Assembly (NCBI RefSeq): GCF_001662875.1
Contig: NZ_JPVZ01000014.1
Coordinates: 18,275-82,274, forward strand
Direction: 5' to 3'
Length of the DNA stretch: 64,000 nt
Origin: Thalassospira tepidiphila MCCC 1A03514
GTDB lineage: Bacteria; Pseudomonadota; Alphaproteobacteria; Rhodospirillales; Thalassospiraceae
A program made the position numbers and the translations under genes. Each line of letters opens with the position of its first letter. Position 1 is the stretch's first letter. Under the pieces are notes generated by a model. That model searched no databases and had not been told where the DNA came from. It saw nothing but the letters and a program-made list of their open reading frames with translations. Shown here one piece after another: positions 17,602-25,489 of the stretch.

Positions 17602-18141
17602 ATGTCCAGTTCTATGGATTTCGCGCCTGGCGACCCGACCTTGATGCTGACCGTACTGCGCAGCGCCGAGGCAAATCTTGATCGCAGCATGTTGCTGCGC
17701 CGTGTCCTGTCCCTTTTCTGTACCGACGATTATGGCAATCAGGTTGCCATCCAGGACGGCCCTGACTTGCAGCGCCGCATCGACAATGCCATTGCCAATC
17801 TTCAACTGGCTGGCTTGATCCGCATGACGGCGGGTGAAGAATTGTCGATCACCTCGCTTGGCACCGCCATGATGATGGCCTACCCGCTTGGCATCGATGA
17901 TGGTGTGCTGTGTTCGTTGCCGGCATTTCGCAACAGCCTTTATGAAACCCATGCGCCGGTGGTTCAGGAACGCCACCTGCCGAATTCGGCCTATGGTTCC
18001 GGTTTTTCAGCCGGGATTGACGCGCATCGCCTGACCGAAAACCCCTATCCGTCTGATTGCCGTGATCATGAAGACTGGTTGATGGGATGGGATGAGGCCC
18101 TTGATCAGGCCAAACGCGAAGCGGAAACGCTGCTGAACTGA
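17602..18141 (+). CDS. Protein with helical N-domain and C-terminal ribosome-modulation-factor-like domain
   Basis: This 179-residue protein ends (about residues 128-168) in a segment matching ribosome modulation factor (RMF): a G-F-x-A-G-I core, N-P-Y-P in the middle, then D-W-L-M-G-W-x-E-A. The same G-[FY]-x-AGI...PY...WLxGWxEA pattern runs through E. coli RMF, which dimerises 70S ribosomes in stationary phase. Residues 10-100 look like a small helical, perhaps winged-helix, module (LRRVLSLF, LQRRIDNAIANLQLAGLI). Classical RMF is only about 55 residues and lacks this part. The start is set by GGAGG 7 nt before the ATG. RNA or ribosome binding is an inference from the C-terminal match. Confidence 0.7.
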   Translation: MSSSMDFAPGDPTLMLTVLRSAEANLDRSMLLRRVLSLFCTDDYGNQVAIQDGPDLQRRIDNAIANLQLAGLIRMTAGEELSITSLGTAMMMAYPLGIDDGVLCSLPAFRNSLYETHAPVVQERHLPNSAYGSGFSAGIDAHRLTENPYPSDCRDHEDWLMGWDEALDQAKREAETLLN

Positions 18142-18433
18142 TCGGCATGATCCGTTCACACTGCGTCTAAAAACTTGCGACCGGCAAACGGAATGCAATT
18201 TCCGATGCCGCGATTTGAATACCCGGCACTGCCGGTGATGCCGTGCCACCTTGTGCAACGGCCGACACCTGCCCGTTTGATCCGCAACGATGGCAACATG
18301 CCATTGCCACTGCACATCACACGCGGGCAACGGGTCCCTGCCCCCTGATCACATCTCACTGACCAGCACAGCGACCCACGCGGTTTATCCGCATGGGATC
18401 GGCATCTTCTTGTTCACTTGAATGATTGGGCCG
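18142..18433. other. Intergenic region between convergent genes
   Basis: These 292 nt lie between the RMF-like gene and the DUF4169 gene. No gene, RNA or strong hairpin with a T tract was recognised. Confidence 0.4.
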
Positions 18434-18706
18434 CTATTTGGCTTCGCTGTCGGACGGGTCATCTGATGCGAAGATTGAAACCACGTTATTTTCGCTGACC
18501 TCGGGGGCTTGGTCTTCCTCACCACTGGTCGGCTTTTCACGCTTGTGCCCGTCATGCTGTTTGGCGGCATTCTGGCGTTCGTGTTCGGTCAGGGTACGTT
18601 CAACGCGCGTGCGCCCATGCAGCAAGCGGTTCTGATCGGCCTTGCGTGCCTTTTCGTCGCGTTGCTTGCGTTTGCGTGCCTGACGCAGATTAACCAGATC
18701 GCCCAT
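18434..18706 (-). CDS. DUF4169 family small basic protein
   Basis: This 90-residue protein begins MGDLVNLRQARKRKQRDEKARKA and has the highly charged helical pattern of DUF4169, a family of unknown function frequent in alphaproteobacteria. It is rich in Arg, Lys and Glu in the first 60 residues and acidic at the end (SIFASDDPSDSE). The ATG at 18706 is chosen because AGAAGG lies five bases upstream and the family starts here; a longer frame upstream has no site. No function is known. Confidence 0.75.
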   Translation of the reverse strand: MGDLVNLRQARKRKQRDEKARKADQNRLLHGRTRVERTLTEHERQNAAKQHDGHKREKPTSGEEDQAPEVSENNVVSIFASDDPSDSEAK

Positions 18707-18785
18707 ATCAGCCTTCTGTTTTCTGGCTTCTGTTTTTCCGGCTGACCGGATCAGGCGAAATAACCTGACCGGCATGACCCGAAAT

Positions 18786-18819
18786 AAAAAACGGGTGCTT
18801 CGATTACCCGAAGCACCCG
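18786..18819 (-). terminator. Intrinsic terminator of the OmpA-like lipoprotein gene
   Basis: An 11-bp stem CGGGTGCTTCG (18792-18802) pairs with 18809-18819 around a 6-nt loop. On the minus strand it is followed by TTTTTTATTTC. Confidence 0.92.
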
Positions 18820-18856
18820 CTAGCCGTTCTTAAAATCCGTAGGTGTCCGACAGGAC

Positions 18857-19978
18857 TTAGCGCACGAAGACGTGCACCTCGTTTGCCGAGACAGATGCGC
18901 TGGTCGCATCAGAGGCACGCACGCGCGAGCTTGGCATGCCCATATCGGTCAGCGACCGAAGAACTGCCTGCGCGTTGCGCTTGGATTTATTGGCATTCAG
19001 CGCAACCTGCGCCGGGGTACCACGATTCGGTGTCACCGCAACCACATCAAAGCTTGCCTGCGGGCGACGTTCAAGAACGCGGTTCACCGCGTTATACAAC
19101 GCCTGCTCGTACTTGACGCTCGCCGTATCAAAACGGATCACGACAAGCGGACGATCGCTTGGTGCGGCTGCCATACGCTGACCGCTTGATGCCGGTGCAG
19201 CCTGCGACTGGAAGACACGTTTCGAAAGGGAATCCCCGAAGATCTCGCCATTCTTGACAGCCAGAGCCAGCGCATTGAGGTTCGCGCGTTCTGTGCTGAC
19301 ATAAGACGTCTGACGGGCAAGGCTTTCGCTGATTTCGTTGAGAAGACGATCAATCAGCACCGTGGTGCGGTTGGTTTCGTCTTCAAGCAGGGCAAGCTGA
19401 CGGTGGTCTTCGTCAACAGCGCCTGAAACCTGATAGGCCGAACGAACCGACTCAAGCAGGAAGGTCGACAGCGTGCTGTCGGCAGCAACCTTGTTGGCCA
19501 GCGAGTTCAGCGCGGCAATGTCATCATTCACACGATCCAGTTCGGACTGTGCGGTGTTCCACTGCTGCACCAGAACCGGGTTACCCGGCGTGGTGCCGAC
19601 CTGCAGACGGGCACTGATCGCGGCAACCGTGCCGTGATAGGCCTGCGAGTGCGCGACGGTCTGTCCACGCAGCTGCTGCAGTTCGTTGCTATGATTGCTC
19701 AAAGCGGATTTGAGACGGTTCAGCTCCTGCTGCATGTTCTCGACCTTGGAACCAACAAAGGTTCCGGTCTGAGATACCCCAGTCAGCGGTTCCGTGCTTG
19801 CAGCAACGTCATAGCTGGTGACGGCATCGGCACCAACCGGCTGATTGGCAACGACGTTTTGCTGCGTCGTTTCCTCTTCACCGGCAAGTGTCGGCCACAG
19901 GGCCTCAGAAGAAAAAGAACATCCCCCCAGCATCAGGGCGGTGCCGATTACGGCGAGGTAGGTTTTACGAACGGCCAT
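18857..19978 (-). CDS. Lipoprotein with coiled coil and degenerate OmpA-like domain
   Basis: This 373-residue protein has a lipoprotein signal peptide ending in the lipobox LGGC (Cys about residue 20). The middle (about 80-260) is helical and rich in heptads (VENMQQELNRLKSAL, LLEDETNRTTVLIDRLL), suggesting a periplasmic coiled coil. The last 100 residues have the strand-helix order of OmpA C-terminal domains (VVIRFDTASVKYEQAL, SKRNAQAVLRSLTDMG, NEVHVFVR). The peptidoglycan-binding Asp of the TD motif and the Arg of the NRR motif are absent. It probably sits in an outer or inner membrane leaflet and spans the periplasm. The role is unknown. The gene is monocistronic with its own strong terminator. 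Confidence 0.7.
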   Translation of the reverse strand: MAVRKTYLAVIGTALMLGGCSFSSEALWPTLAGEEETTQQNVVANQPVGADAVTSYDVAASTEPLTGVSQTGTFVGSKVENMQQELNRLKSALSNHSNELQQLRGQTVAHSQAYHGTVAAISARLQVGTTPGNPVLVQQWNTAQSELDRVNDDIAALNSLANKVAADSTLSTFLLESVRSAYQVSGAVDEDHRQLALLEDETNRTTVLIDRLLNEISESLARQTSYVSTERANLNALALAVKNGEIFGDSLSKRVFQSQAAPASSGQRMAAAPSDRPLVVIRFDTASVKYEQALYNAVNRVLERRPQASFDVVAVTPNRGTPAQVALNANKSKRNAQAVLRSLTDMGMPSSRVRASDATSASVSANEVHVFVR

Positions 19979-20314
19979 TTCGATCTATTACCTAAGTAGA
20001 AATATGCGAATCTCCCTGGGCCTGCCTTTTTATCTAGGTGAAACAAGCCCCTGCTCCCCCGGGATTGAAAGCATCTTAGTCTACGACCACTTATGGAACA
20101 AGACGCATTTGCCCCTTTTTTGCCGAGTCTTGTCCTTATTCACTTCAAAGCGGACAAAGCCGGGCAAAACAGGGGCGTAGCAGTCAGGTAAACCGCGCCC
20201 TGTGAAAAAATGGGAAAAATTCAAATTTACTGCTTGCAATGACATGCTCGTTTGCATAAGTTCCGCTCCGCCGACGGGGAGCAGACCTTTGCAAACCGCC
20301 GGAAATTAAGGCAA
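19979..20314. other. Divergent region between the lipoprotein gene and tRNA-Arg
   Basis: These 336 nt contain the promoter of the lipoprotein gene (not located precisely) and the probable tRNA-Arg promoter at 20234-20262. Nothing else was recognised. Confidence 0.5.
20234..20262 (+). promoter_or_regulatory. Probable promoter of the tRNA-Arg pair
   Basis: TTGCAA (20234-20239), a 17-bp spacer and TAAGTT (20257-20262) are followed by a GC-rich discriminator (CCGCTCCGCC), as is usual for stable-RNA promoters. It ends 52 nt before the first tRNA. Confidence 0.5.
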
Positions 20315-20391
20315 GCGCCCGTAGCTCAGCTGGATAGAGCATCTGACTACGAATCAGAAGGCCGGAGGTTCGAATCCTTCCGGGCGCGCCA
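20315..20391 (+). tRNA. tRNA-Arg (anticodon ACG), copy 1
   Basis: This 77-nt cloverleaf includes an encoded CCA: acceptor GCGCCCG/CGGGCGC, D-arm AGCTCAGCTGGATAGAGC, anticodon stem-loop with loop CTACGAA (ACG), and T-loop TTCGAAT. A34 is expected to be edited to inosine, reading CGT/CGC/CGA. It is identical to copy 2. Confidence 0.98.
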
Positions 20392-20394
20392 GTG

Positions 20395-20424
20395 AAAGGC
20401 TCGACGTCACCGCGTCGGGCCTTT
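20395..20424 (+). terminator. Hairpin after tRNA-Arg copy 1
   Basis: AAAGGCTCGACG pairs with CGTCGGGCCTTT (12 bp with one G-T pair) and a 6-nt loop, 3 nt past the tRNA. The run after it (ACCATTTATA) is poor in T, so termination may be partial, or the hairpin may guide 3' processing. Confidence 0.55.
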
Positions 20425-20445
20425 ACCATTTATACAAGCGTAAAA

Positions 20446-20522
20446 GCGCCCGTAGCTCAGCTGGATAGAGCATCTGACTACGAATCAGAAGGCCGGAGGT
20501 TCGAATCCTTCCGGGCGCGCCA
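20446..20522 (+). tRNA. tRNA-Arg (anticodon ACG), copy 2
   Basis: This is the same 77-nt sequence as the gene at 20315-20391, starting 131 nt later. All arms and the CCA end are intact, so both copies should be functional. Confidence 0.98.
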
Positions 20523-20525
20523 GTC

Positions 20526-20562
20526 AAAGGCCCGACGTTACTGCGTCGGGCCTTTGTTGTTT
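20526..20562 (+). terminator. Intrinsic terminator after tRNA-Arg copy 2
   Basis: AAAGGCCCGACG (20526-20537) pairs perfectly with 20544-20555 and is followed by GTTGTTT. It resembles the hairpin after copy 1 but is better matched. Confidence 0.8.
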
Positions 20563-20621
20563 CGCCCACCTGCTTTGCGCTTGCTTGGTCCGGCGCACAA
20601 TCTGCAAACAAGCCCGATCAG

Positions 20622-20654
20622 AAAAAAAGCCCGGCACATATTTGCACCGGGCTT
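20622..20654 (-). terminator. Intrinsic terminator of the fasciclin gene
   Basis: AGCCCGG (20628-20634) pairs with CCGGGCT (20647-20653). On the minus strand a T7 tract follows. It lies about 40 nt past the fasciclin stop. Confidence 0.85.
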
Positions 20655-20694
20655 CGTATCTTATTTCGGGGACTTTATGTCGGTGTGTGCGGGA

Positions 20695-21183
20695 TTACAT
20701 GCCCGGCATGATCACGGTGTCGATCACGTGAATAACACCGTTGTCAGCTTCGATATCGGCATTGACCACAGTGGCTTCATCGACCATGACACCGTTCATG
20801 GCATTCACATCGATGCTGTCACCCTGGACACTGGCCACCATCATTTCCTTGCCTGCGATGTCACCCGACATCACTTTGCCCGGCACCACATGATAGGTCA
20901 GGATGGAAACAAGCTTGTCCTTGTTTTCCGGCTTAAGAAGGTCTTCAACGGTGCCGGCCGGCAGCTTGGCAAAGGCTTCGTCGGTCGGTGCAAAGACCGT
21001 AAACGGACCTTCGCCTTTAAGCGTATCGACAAGTCCGGCGGCCTGCACGGCCGCTACAAGCGTGTTGAACGAACCGGCGGCAACGGCGGTATCAACGATG
21101 TCAGCTGCTTTGGCAGACATCGCACCAAAGGTCAGGCTGGCAGCGGTCGCAACGGCAATGAGAGACGATTTGATCGCAGACAT
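20695..21183 (-). CDS. Secreted fasciclin (FAS1) domain protein
   Basis: This 162-residue protein has a signal peptide (about residues 1-27, cleavage after MSAKA) and one FAS1 domain. Typical FAS1 boxes are visible: [34 protein letters not shown], and the H-box YHVVPGKV, ending with [16 protein letters not shown]1 domains mediate adhesion or bind other proteins at the cell surface. The start has AGGAG 9 nt upstream. It is transcribed away from the GcvR-like gene. It is likely a periplasmic or extracellular adhesion-type protein; the partner is unknown. Confidence 0.9.
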   Translation of the reverse strand: MSAIKSSLIAVATAASLTFGAMSAKAADIVDTAVAAGSFNTLVAAVQAAGLVDTLKGEGPFTVFAPTDEAFAKLPAGTVEDLLKPENKDKLVSILTYHVVPGKVMSGDIAGKEMMVASVQGDSIDVNAMNGVMVDEATVVNADIEADNGVIHVIDTVIMPGM

Positions 21184-21272
21184 GGTCCTATCTCCTGTTA
21201 ACCAACGTGGAATTTCAACGTCGAATTGTTGCTGTCACAGGAAGGCATACGGCCCATCATCGCGTATCAGTT

Positions 21273-21286
21273 CAATCATATGATTG
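21273..21286. promoter_or_regulatory. 14-bp perfect palindrome in the fasciclin/GcvR-like divergent region
   Basis: CAATCATATGATTG is a perfect dyad, 90 nt before the fasciclin start and 160 nt before the GcvR-like start. It may be an operator. The regulator is unknown. Confidence 0.35.
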
Positions 21287-21446
21287 TGATAACAAAGGCG
21301 CATCCAATCACCTTTGCACAACGTACTACACCCTTGGCGCGTAGCCATCCGGGCGACAAAATCACTGCATCTTGTATCGCTGCGGTGTTATGGTCAGGTG
21401 ATCACAAGGGCAAAGCCCGATAAGGGACCTAGGACGGAGCGCACCA

Positions 21447-21968
21447 ATGAATGCCAACACCCGGATCACCATTTCCTGCGATGACCGCGTCGGTTTGATT
21501 TCCGATATCACCGGGCGACTGTTTGATATCGGTACAAACCTTGGCCCAACGTCATTTTCGCTCGACGGCGATGTTGCGAAGTTCGAAACCACTTGCGAAC
21601 TTCCCGATGAATGCCCGATATCCGAATGCGAAGCTGTGCTGCGCGGACTTTCCCTTGGCAATGCCGACATCACGGTCGAAGCCATTGCCGCCGCCCCGGA
21701 AATGACCACGGCACCGGGTGCGACCCATCTGATCGAATGTTCGGGGATCGACCAGCCGGGCCTGATCGCGCGCCTGTCGGAAATCTTTATCGAATACAAT
21801 GCCAACATCGTCCGTCTGGCGGCATCGGCAACCGACGAAAAGGATGCGCGGATTTACACCCTGCGCTTTGCCGTCGCCATTCCGCCGGAACGCGCCGCCA
21901 ATTGCCTGGCAACACTTGCCAATACGGCGGGTTCCATGCGGCTTGTCTTCAAGTTTGACGAACTTTAA
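21447..21968 (+). CDS. GcvR-like protein with two ACT domains
   Basis: This 173-residue cytosolic protein is composed of two ACT domains. The first (about residues 3-75) has ITISCDDRVGLISDITGRLFD. The second (about 93-172) has HLIECSGIDQPGLIARLSEIFIEYNANI. The D-R/Q-x-G-L-I turn that binds small ligands, often amino acids, is present in both. The layout is that of the glycine cleavage system repressor GcvR, which acts by protein contact rather than DNA binding, but no gcv genes are near. Its stop codon overlaps the stop region of the convergent cyclase gene by 4 nt. Confidence 0.75.
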   Translation: MNANTRITISCDDRVGLISDITGRLFDIGTNLGPTSFSLDGDVAKFETTCELPDECPISECEAVLRGLSLGNADITVEAIAAAPEMTTAPGATHLIECSGIDQPGLIARLSEIFIEYNANIVRLAASATDEKDARIYTLRFAVAIPPERAANCLATLANTAGSMRLVFKFDEL

Positions 21969-23125
21969 ATCACCACGCGATTACGGCCGGATTGCTTTGC
22001 CTGATAAAGCTTCTGGTCCGCACTTTTAAGGACTGCCCACGGGTCGGTGGTGTCTTCATCACGTTCGCACACACCGACTGAAATGGTGACGGAAACGGAT
22101 TTGTTTTTTTCCGGCGGAGTGATCTTATTCTCTGCAATCCGTTTGCGCAGCGCATCAAGTGGCTCTGCGGCCCGCTCGGAACTCCGTCCGGCAAACAGCA
22201 CGGCAAATTCTTCGCCGCCATAACGGTATGCCTTGCCACCCCCGCCGACGCGCGCAAGCTCCCGCGCCACCTTTTTCAAAACGATATCGCCAACATCATG
22301 GCCATAGGTGTCGTTAAACTTCTTGAAGTGATCAACATCAAGCATGGCAATCGCATATTGATTGCCAAGTTCCGCCATCGCATGTCCCAGCGCGCGCCGC
22401 CCCGGCAACCCGGTCAGATCATCGACAAACGCCATCCGCCAGGCTTCCTGCGCCAGTCCCGCCAGAACCACACCGGTCGCGGCAAGATATCCATATTGAA
22501 TAATCCCTGTGCCCATCACCGTTGCCACATCAATCGCAATGATCGCCGCCGCAAAGCTGGTTTCAAGCGGCTTGTGCCGGATCAAAAGCAAGATCACCGC
22601 GATGACGGATATGATCATCGCCGGATGGGGCATTGCGCCCAAAATACCGGTGCTGACAAAAAAGCGCGTATCAAGCACGCGATGCAGCGCCGATCCGACA
22701 TCGGGCTGGCCGGCCAGCATCAGCATGACAAAGATCTGCAATCCCAGAACCAGCATCCGGGCAATGCCACGCGGGTTCAAAACACCGCGTTCGGCCGTAA
22801 AGCCCAGCAAAAGCAGATTGATCGGGATCAGATAAAGCGTGGCGACCCGAAGGAACGCCAATCCCTCGGCCGAAATGCCGGCCCCGTTGCCCACCAGCAG
22901 CCAATAGCAAACCAGCAACAGCAACATGACAAAAACCGCGCGCCCGCGGTTAAACCACCAGCCAATCGCCCCGCCCAGCACGGCCAGCAAGAACGGCCCG
23001 TATCGCACCAATCCGGAAAGTTCGGCTGGCACCAGCGTCGGCGAAACGGCCAGCACCAGACACGCACCCAAAATAAGCGCAGGCGCCAAACCGGCAGAAA
23101 CAACAATGGAATAAGCGCGACGCAT
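21965..23125 (-). CDS. Membrane diguanylate cyclase (GGDEF)
   Basis: This 386-residue protein has six or more transmembrane helices in the first 225 residues and no obvious periplasmic sensor domain. A C-terminal GGDEF domain (about 228-386) follows. DDLTGLPGRRAL, LDVDHFKKFNDTYGHDVGD and the intact signature GGEEF (303-307) indicate activity. The RxxD inhibitory site is absent (the residues before the signature are glycine-rich), so product inhibition is not expected through that route. It makes c-di-GMP at the inner membrane. The gene is convergent with the GcvR-like gene, overlapping by 4 nt. Confidence 0.9.
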   Translation of the reverse strand: MRRAYSIVVSAGLAPALILGACLVLAVSPTLVPAELSGLVRYGPFLLAVLGGAIGWWFNRGRAVFVMLLLLVCYWLLVGNGAGISAEGLAFLRVATLYLIPINLLLLGFTAERGVLNPRGIARMLVLGLQIFVMLMLAGQPDVGSALHRVLDTRFFVSTGILGAMPHPAMIISVIAVILLLIRHKPLETSFAAAIIAIDVATVMGTGIIQYGYLAATGVVLAGLAQEAWRMAFVDDLTGLPGRRALGHAMAELGNQYAIAMLDVDHFKKFNDTYGHDVGDIVLKKVARELARVGGGGKAYRYGGEEFAVLFAGRSSERAAEPLDALRKRIAENKITPPEKNKSVSVTISVGVCERDEDTTDPWAVLKSADQKLYQAKQSGRNRVVI

Positions 23126-23503
23126 GGGGCGTTCGATACTACCTGCTGGTGGGTCTTTGGAACAGATATCGGGATACCGCCGGTAATCTAACGGCAGTCC
23201 GGTTAAGGGGCTATTGCTTTATCCGGCTTATCTCGAGTTTTTCTGATTAACGGGCCGCGTGCGCCAAAAGCACTAGAGACATGAGTATTTTAAAACTTGC
23301 CAGCATTCGCATCCGCACCCTAAATTACCCACAGGTTTACTGCGACGCACAATGATCGCAGACCACATAACTGTCACGGCGGCCACGGTACGATCCCGAA
23401 AACGGGACGCATAAATACGCCCCATGCTTCGCGCGATGATCGATTGATGATCCATCGCCTGCGACGCACTGATTGACATGACAGGTTCTGGAGAAACGTT
23501 ACC
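23126..23503. other. Intergenic region upstream of the malyl-CoA lyase gene
   Basis: These 378 nt separate two divergent genes. An imperfect dyad with arms GCGATG (23433-23438) and CATCGC (23453-23458) lies about 50 nt before the lyase start and might be regulatory. No coding sequence or RNA was recognised. Confidence 0.35.
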
Positions 23504-24490
23504 ATGAGCTTCACCACACCGACCCCGGCCCCGGCACGCCTGAACCGGTCCGAACTTGCCGTTCCCGGCAGCCGGATCGAACTGTTTGAAAAGGCCGCGA
23601 AATCCAAGGCCGATGCTATTTTCCTTGATCTGGAAGACGCCGTTGCGCCCAGTGACAAGGAACAGGCACGCAAAAACATCATCGAGGCCATCAACGATAT
23701 CGACTGGGGCGACAAGGTTTTGTCTGTCCGCATCAACGGTCTTGATACCCATTATATGTATCGCGATGTCGTCGATGTCCTCGAACAGGCCGGTGACCGG
23801 CTTGATCTGATCATGATCCCCAAGGTCGGAACCGCTGCCGACGTCTATGCCCTTGATATGATGGCAACCCAGATCGAAACGGCCAAGGGCCGCAAGAAAC
23901 GCATCGGGTTTGAGCTGATCATTGAAACCGCCCTTGGCATGCAAAACATCCATGAAATTGCCGCAGGCTCCCCGCGCAATGAAAGCCTGCATTTCGGCGT
24001 GGCCGATTACGCCGCATCGACCAAGGCCATGACAACCGGCATTGGCGGCCCGAACCCGCATTATGGCGTTCTGACCGACAAGGATGGCGACAATCCGCGC
24101 GATTATCACTGGGGTGACATGTGGCATTACGCCATTGCCCGCATGGTGGTCGCGGCCCGCGCCAACGGCCTGCGTCCGATTGATGGTCCGTTTGGGGATT
24201 TCTCTGATCCGGATGGCTACCGCGCGCAAGCCGCCCGCGCCATGGTGCTGGGTTGTGAGGGCAAATGGGCCATCCACCCAAGCCAGATCACCCTCGCCAA
24301 CGAGGTTTACTCGCCCTCTGATGCCGAAGTCACCAAGGCCAAGCGCATCCTCGAAGCCATGGCAAAGGCTCAGTCCGAAGGGGCCGGTGCCGTCGCCCTT
24401 GATGGTCGATTGATTGATATCGCATCGATCAAACAGGCCGAAGTCATGGTCCGTCAGGCCGAAGCCATCGCCGCGCGCGACGCGGGCTAA
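23504..24490 (+). CDS. mcl1: L-malyl-CoA/beta-methylmalyl-CoA lyase
   Basis: This 328-residue member of the HpcH/HpaI-CitE superfamily closely follows Rhodobacter Mcl1. It has ELAVPGSRIELFEKAAKS, AIFLDLEDAVAP (metal and CoA site), VLSVRINGLDT, DLIMIPKVG, PIDGPFGDFSD, and GKWAIHPSQI near the C-terminus. The enzyme cleaves beta-methylmalyl-CoA to propionyl-CoA plus glyoxylate and condenses or cleaves malyl-CoA. It works in the ethylmalonyl-CoA pathway that replaces the glyoxylate shunt. GGAG stands about 10 nt before the ATG. No other ethylmalonyl-CoA genes are adjacent, as is common. A bidirectional terminator follows. Confidence 0.92.
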   Translation: MSFTTPTPAPARLNRSELAVPGSRIELFEKAAKSKADAIFLDLEDAVAPSDKEQARKNIIEAINDIDWGDKVLSVRINGLDTHYMYRDVVDVLEQAGDRLDLIMIPKVGTAADVYALDMMATQIETAKGRKKRIGFELIIETALGMQNIHEIAAGSPRNESLHFGVADYAASTKAMTTGIGGPNPHYGVLTDKDGDNPRDYHWGDMWHYAIARMVVAARANGLRPIDGPFGDFSDPDGYRAQAARAMVLGCEGKWAIHPSQITLANEVYSPSDAEVTKAKRILEAMAKAQSEGAGAVALDGRLIDIASIKQAEVMVRQAEAIAARDAG

Positions 24491-24513
24491 AAGCTCCCTG
24501 TAGACATCACACA

Positions 24514-24543
24514 AAAAGGGCCGGCGTTTTCGCCGGCCCTTTT
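24514..24543. terminator. Bidirectional intrinsic terminator
   Basis: A perfect 13-bp stem (24514-24526 with 24531-24543, AAAAGGGCCGGCG and complement) has a TTTT loop. A and T tracts on both sides serve the convergent lyase and quinone-reductase genes. Confidence 0.95.
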
Positions 24544-24552
24544 CAGTATTAT

Positions 24553-25392
24553 CTAGGACGCAAGCCGCCTTGTTTGCCGTACCTGCCCGCGAATGACTTC
24601 TTGGGGATCGCCTTCACGCACCAGATGCATGCTGATGCCATCTGAACCACCACCGAGTTCCGGCTTCAGGCGCTGTTTACCATCATAGTGCCCCCCATTC
24701 TGAGCGCGATACGGGATCGGGTCATCGACAAACAGACGCGCAAGGCGCCCCTTGAACGCGGTCTTCACTTCTGTCCACCCGTCCTCATCCATACGGTCGG
24801 CGCTATAAACCGGAAATGGCGGCATGACGTCCATACCGGGATAGAAAAGCGCACCGTGCTGGATCGGCCACAACACATCATCAATGCTGCCATTAACGCC
24901 ACGGTCACTGTAATGCGGCAAATGTCCGCCAATCGGCACAATCAACATCGCGCGACGCCCGGCAAGGGTGCCCTCGCCATAGCGATCACCCCAGTGTTTC
25001 TCGTTATGTTCGCCAACTCCATACGCAAAGCCATAGGCGAACACCCGATCAAACCAGCCTTTCAGGATGGCGGGCATGCCAAACCACCACAGTGGAAAGC
25101 TGAACAAAACCGCATCCGCCCACAAAAGCTTGTCCTGTTCGGCAGCGATATCTGCCGTCTGAAAGCCGGACGCATAGGCATTTTTGGACTCTGCCACATA
25201 GATCAGCCGATCAGGATCGCGACGTTCGGTGAAATCGTGCGCATCAGCCAACGGTTTCCATTCCATGGCATAAAGATCAGAAACCTGCACGGCGTGTCCG
25301 TCAGCACGAAGTTTTTCAACGGCAACATCCTTTAATGCGCTGGTCAGGGATGCGGGTTCGGGATGGGCATGGACAATCAAGACATTCGACAT
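24553..25392 (-). CDS. NAD(P)H dehydrogenase (quinone), flavodoxin-like fold
   Basis: This 279-residue protein belongs to the MdaB/NQO1-like flavodoxin-fold family and reduces quinones by two electrons using FMN or FAD. It shows VLIVHAHPEPASLTSAL (phosphate-binding turn), LFSFPLWWFGMPAILKGW (isoalloxazine contact) and DRVFAYGFAYG. The last 50 residues are longer than in MdaB. The ATG at 25392 has AAGGAC six bases upstream; the open frame continues upstream only as the antisense of lysR. It is divergently paired with a LysR gene, which probably controls it, and ends at a shared terminator. Confidence 0.85.
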   Translation of the reverse strand: MSNVLIVHAHPEPASLTSALKDVAVEKLRADGHAVQVSDLYAMEWKPLADAHDFTERRDPDRLIYVAESKNAYASGFQTADIAAEQDKLLWADAVLFSFPLWWFGMPAILKGWFDRVFAYGFAYGVGEHNEKHWGDRYGEGTLAGRRAMLIVPIGGHLPHYSDRGVNGSIDDVLWPIQHGALFYPGMDVMPPFPVYSADRMDEDGWTEVKTAFKGRLARLFVDDPIPYRAQNGGHYDGKQRLKPELGGGSDGISMHLVREGDPQEVIRGQVRQTRRLAS

Positions 25393-25461
25393 TGGGCCGT
25401 CCTTTCCAAAGGGGATCACGTTCGATGCGTGATCATGGCCTGATGTTCTGCTATCTTTGAA

Positions 25462-25478
25462 ATCCAATAATTTTTGAT
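25462..25478. promoter_or_regulatory. Candidate LysR-type binding site
   Basis: ATC-N11-GAT, a T-N11-A type dyad with an AT-rich centre, lies in the 97-bp divergent space between the quinone reductase and its lysR gene. The location fits autoregulation. The short arms make a chance match possible. Confidence 0.35.
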
Positions 25479-25489
25479 CTGGTATAAAT

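Larger units (their letters stand above)
20315..20555 (+). repeat. Tandem duplication of a tRNA-Arg/hairpin unit
   Basis: Two units of about 110 nt (20315-20424 and 20446-20555), each consisting of tRNA-Arg(ACG) and its hairpin, repeat with a 131-nt period. The tRNAs are identical; the hairpins differ at a few bases. Only the second is followed by a T-rich tail. Confidence 0.9.

Noticed and set aside
20315..20522. tRNA pair as a mobile-element attachment site
   Set aside because: No integrase, no displaced tRNA 3' fragment and no phage-like gene in the surrounding DNA. The repeat is explained by simple tandem duplication.
23273..24514. 413-residue open frame opposite the malyl-CoA lyase gene
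   Set aside because: Shadow of mcl1; composition (many His, Gly, Arg) and lack of motifs argue against coding.
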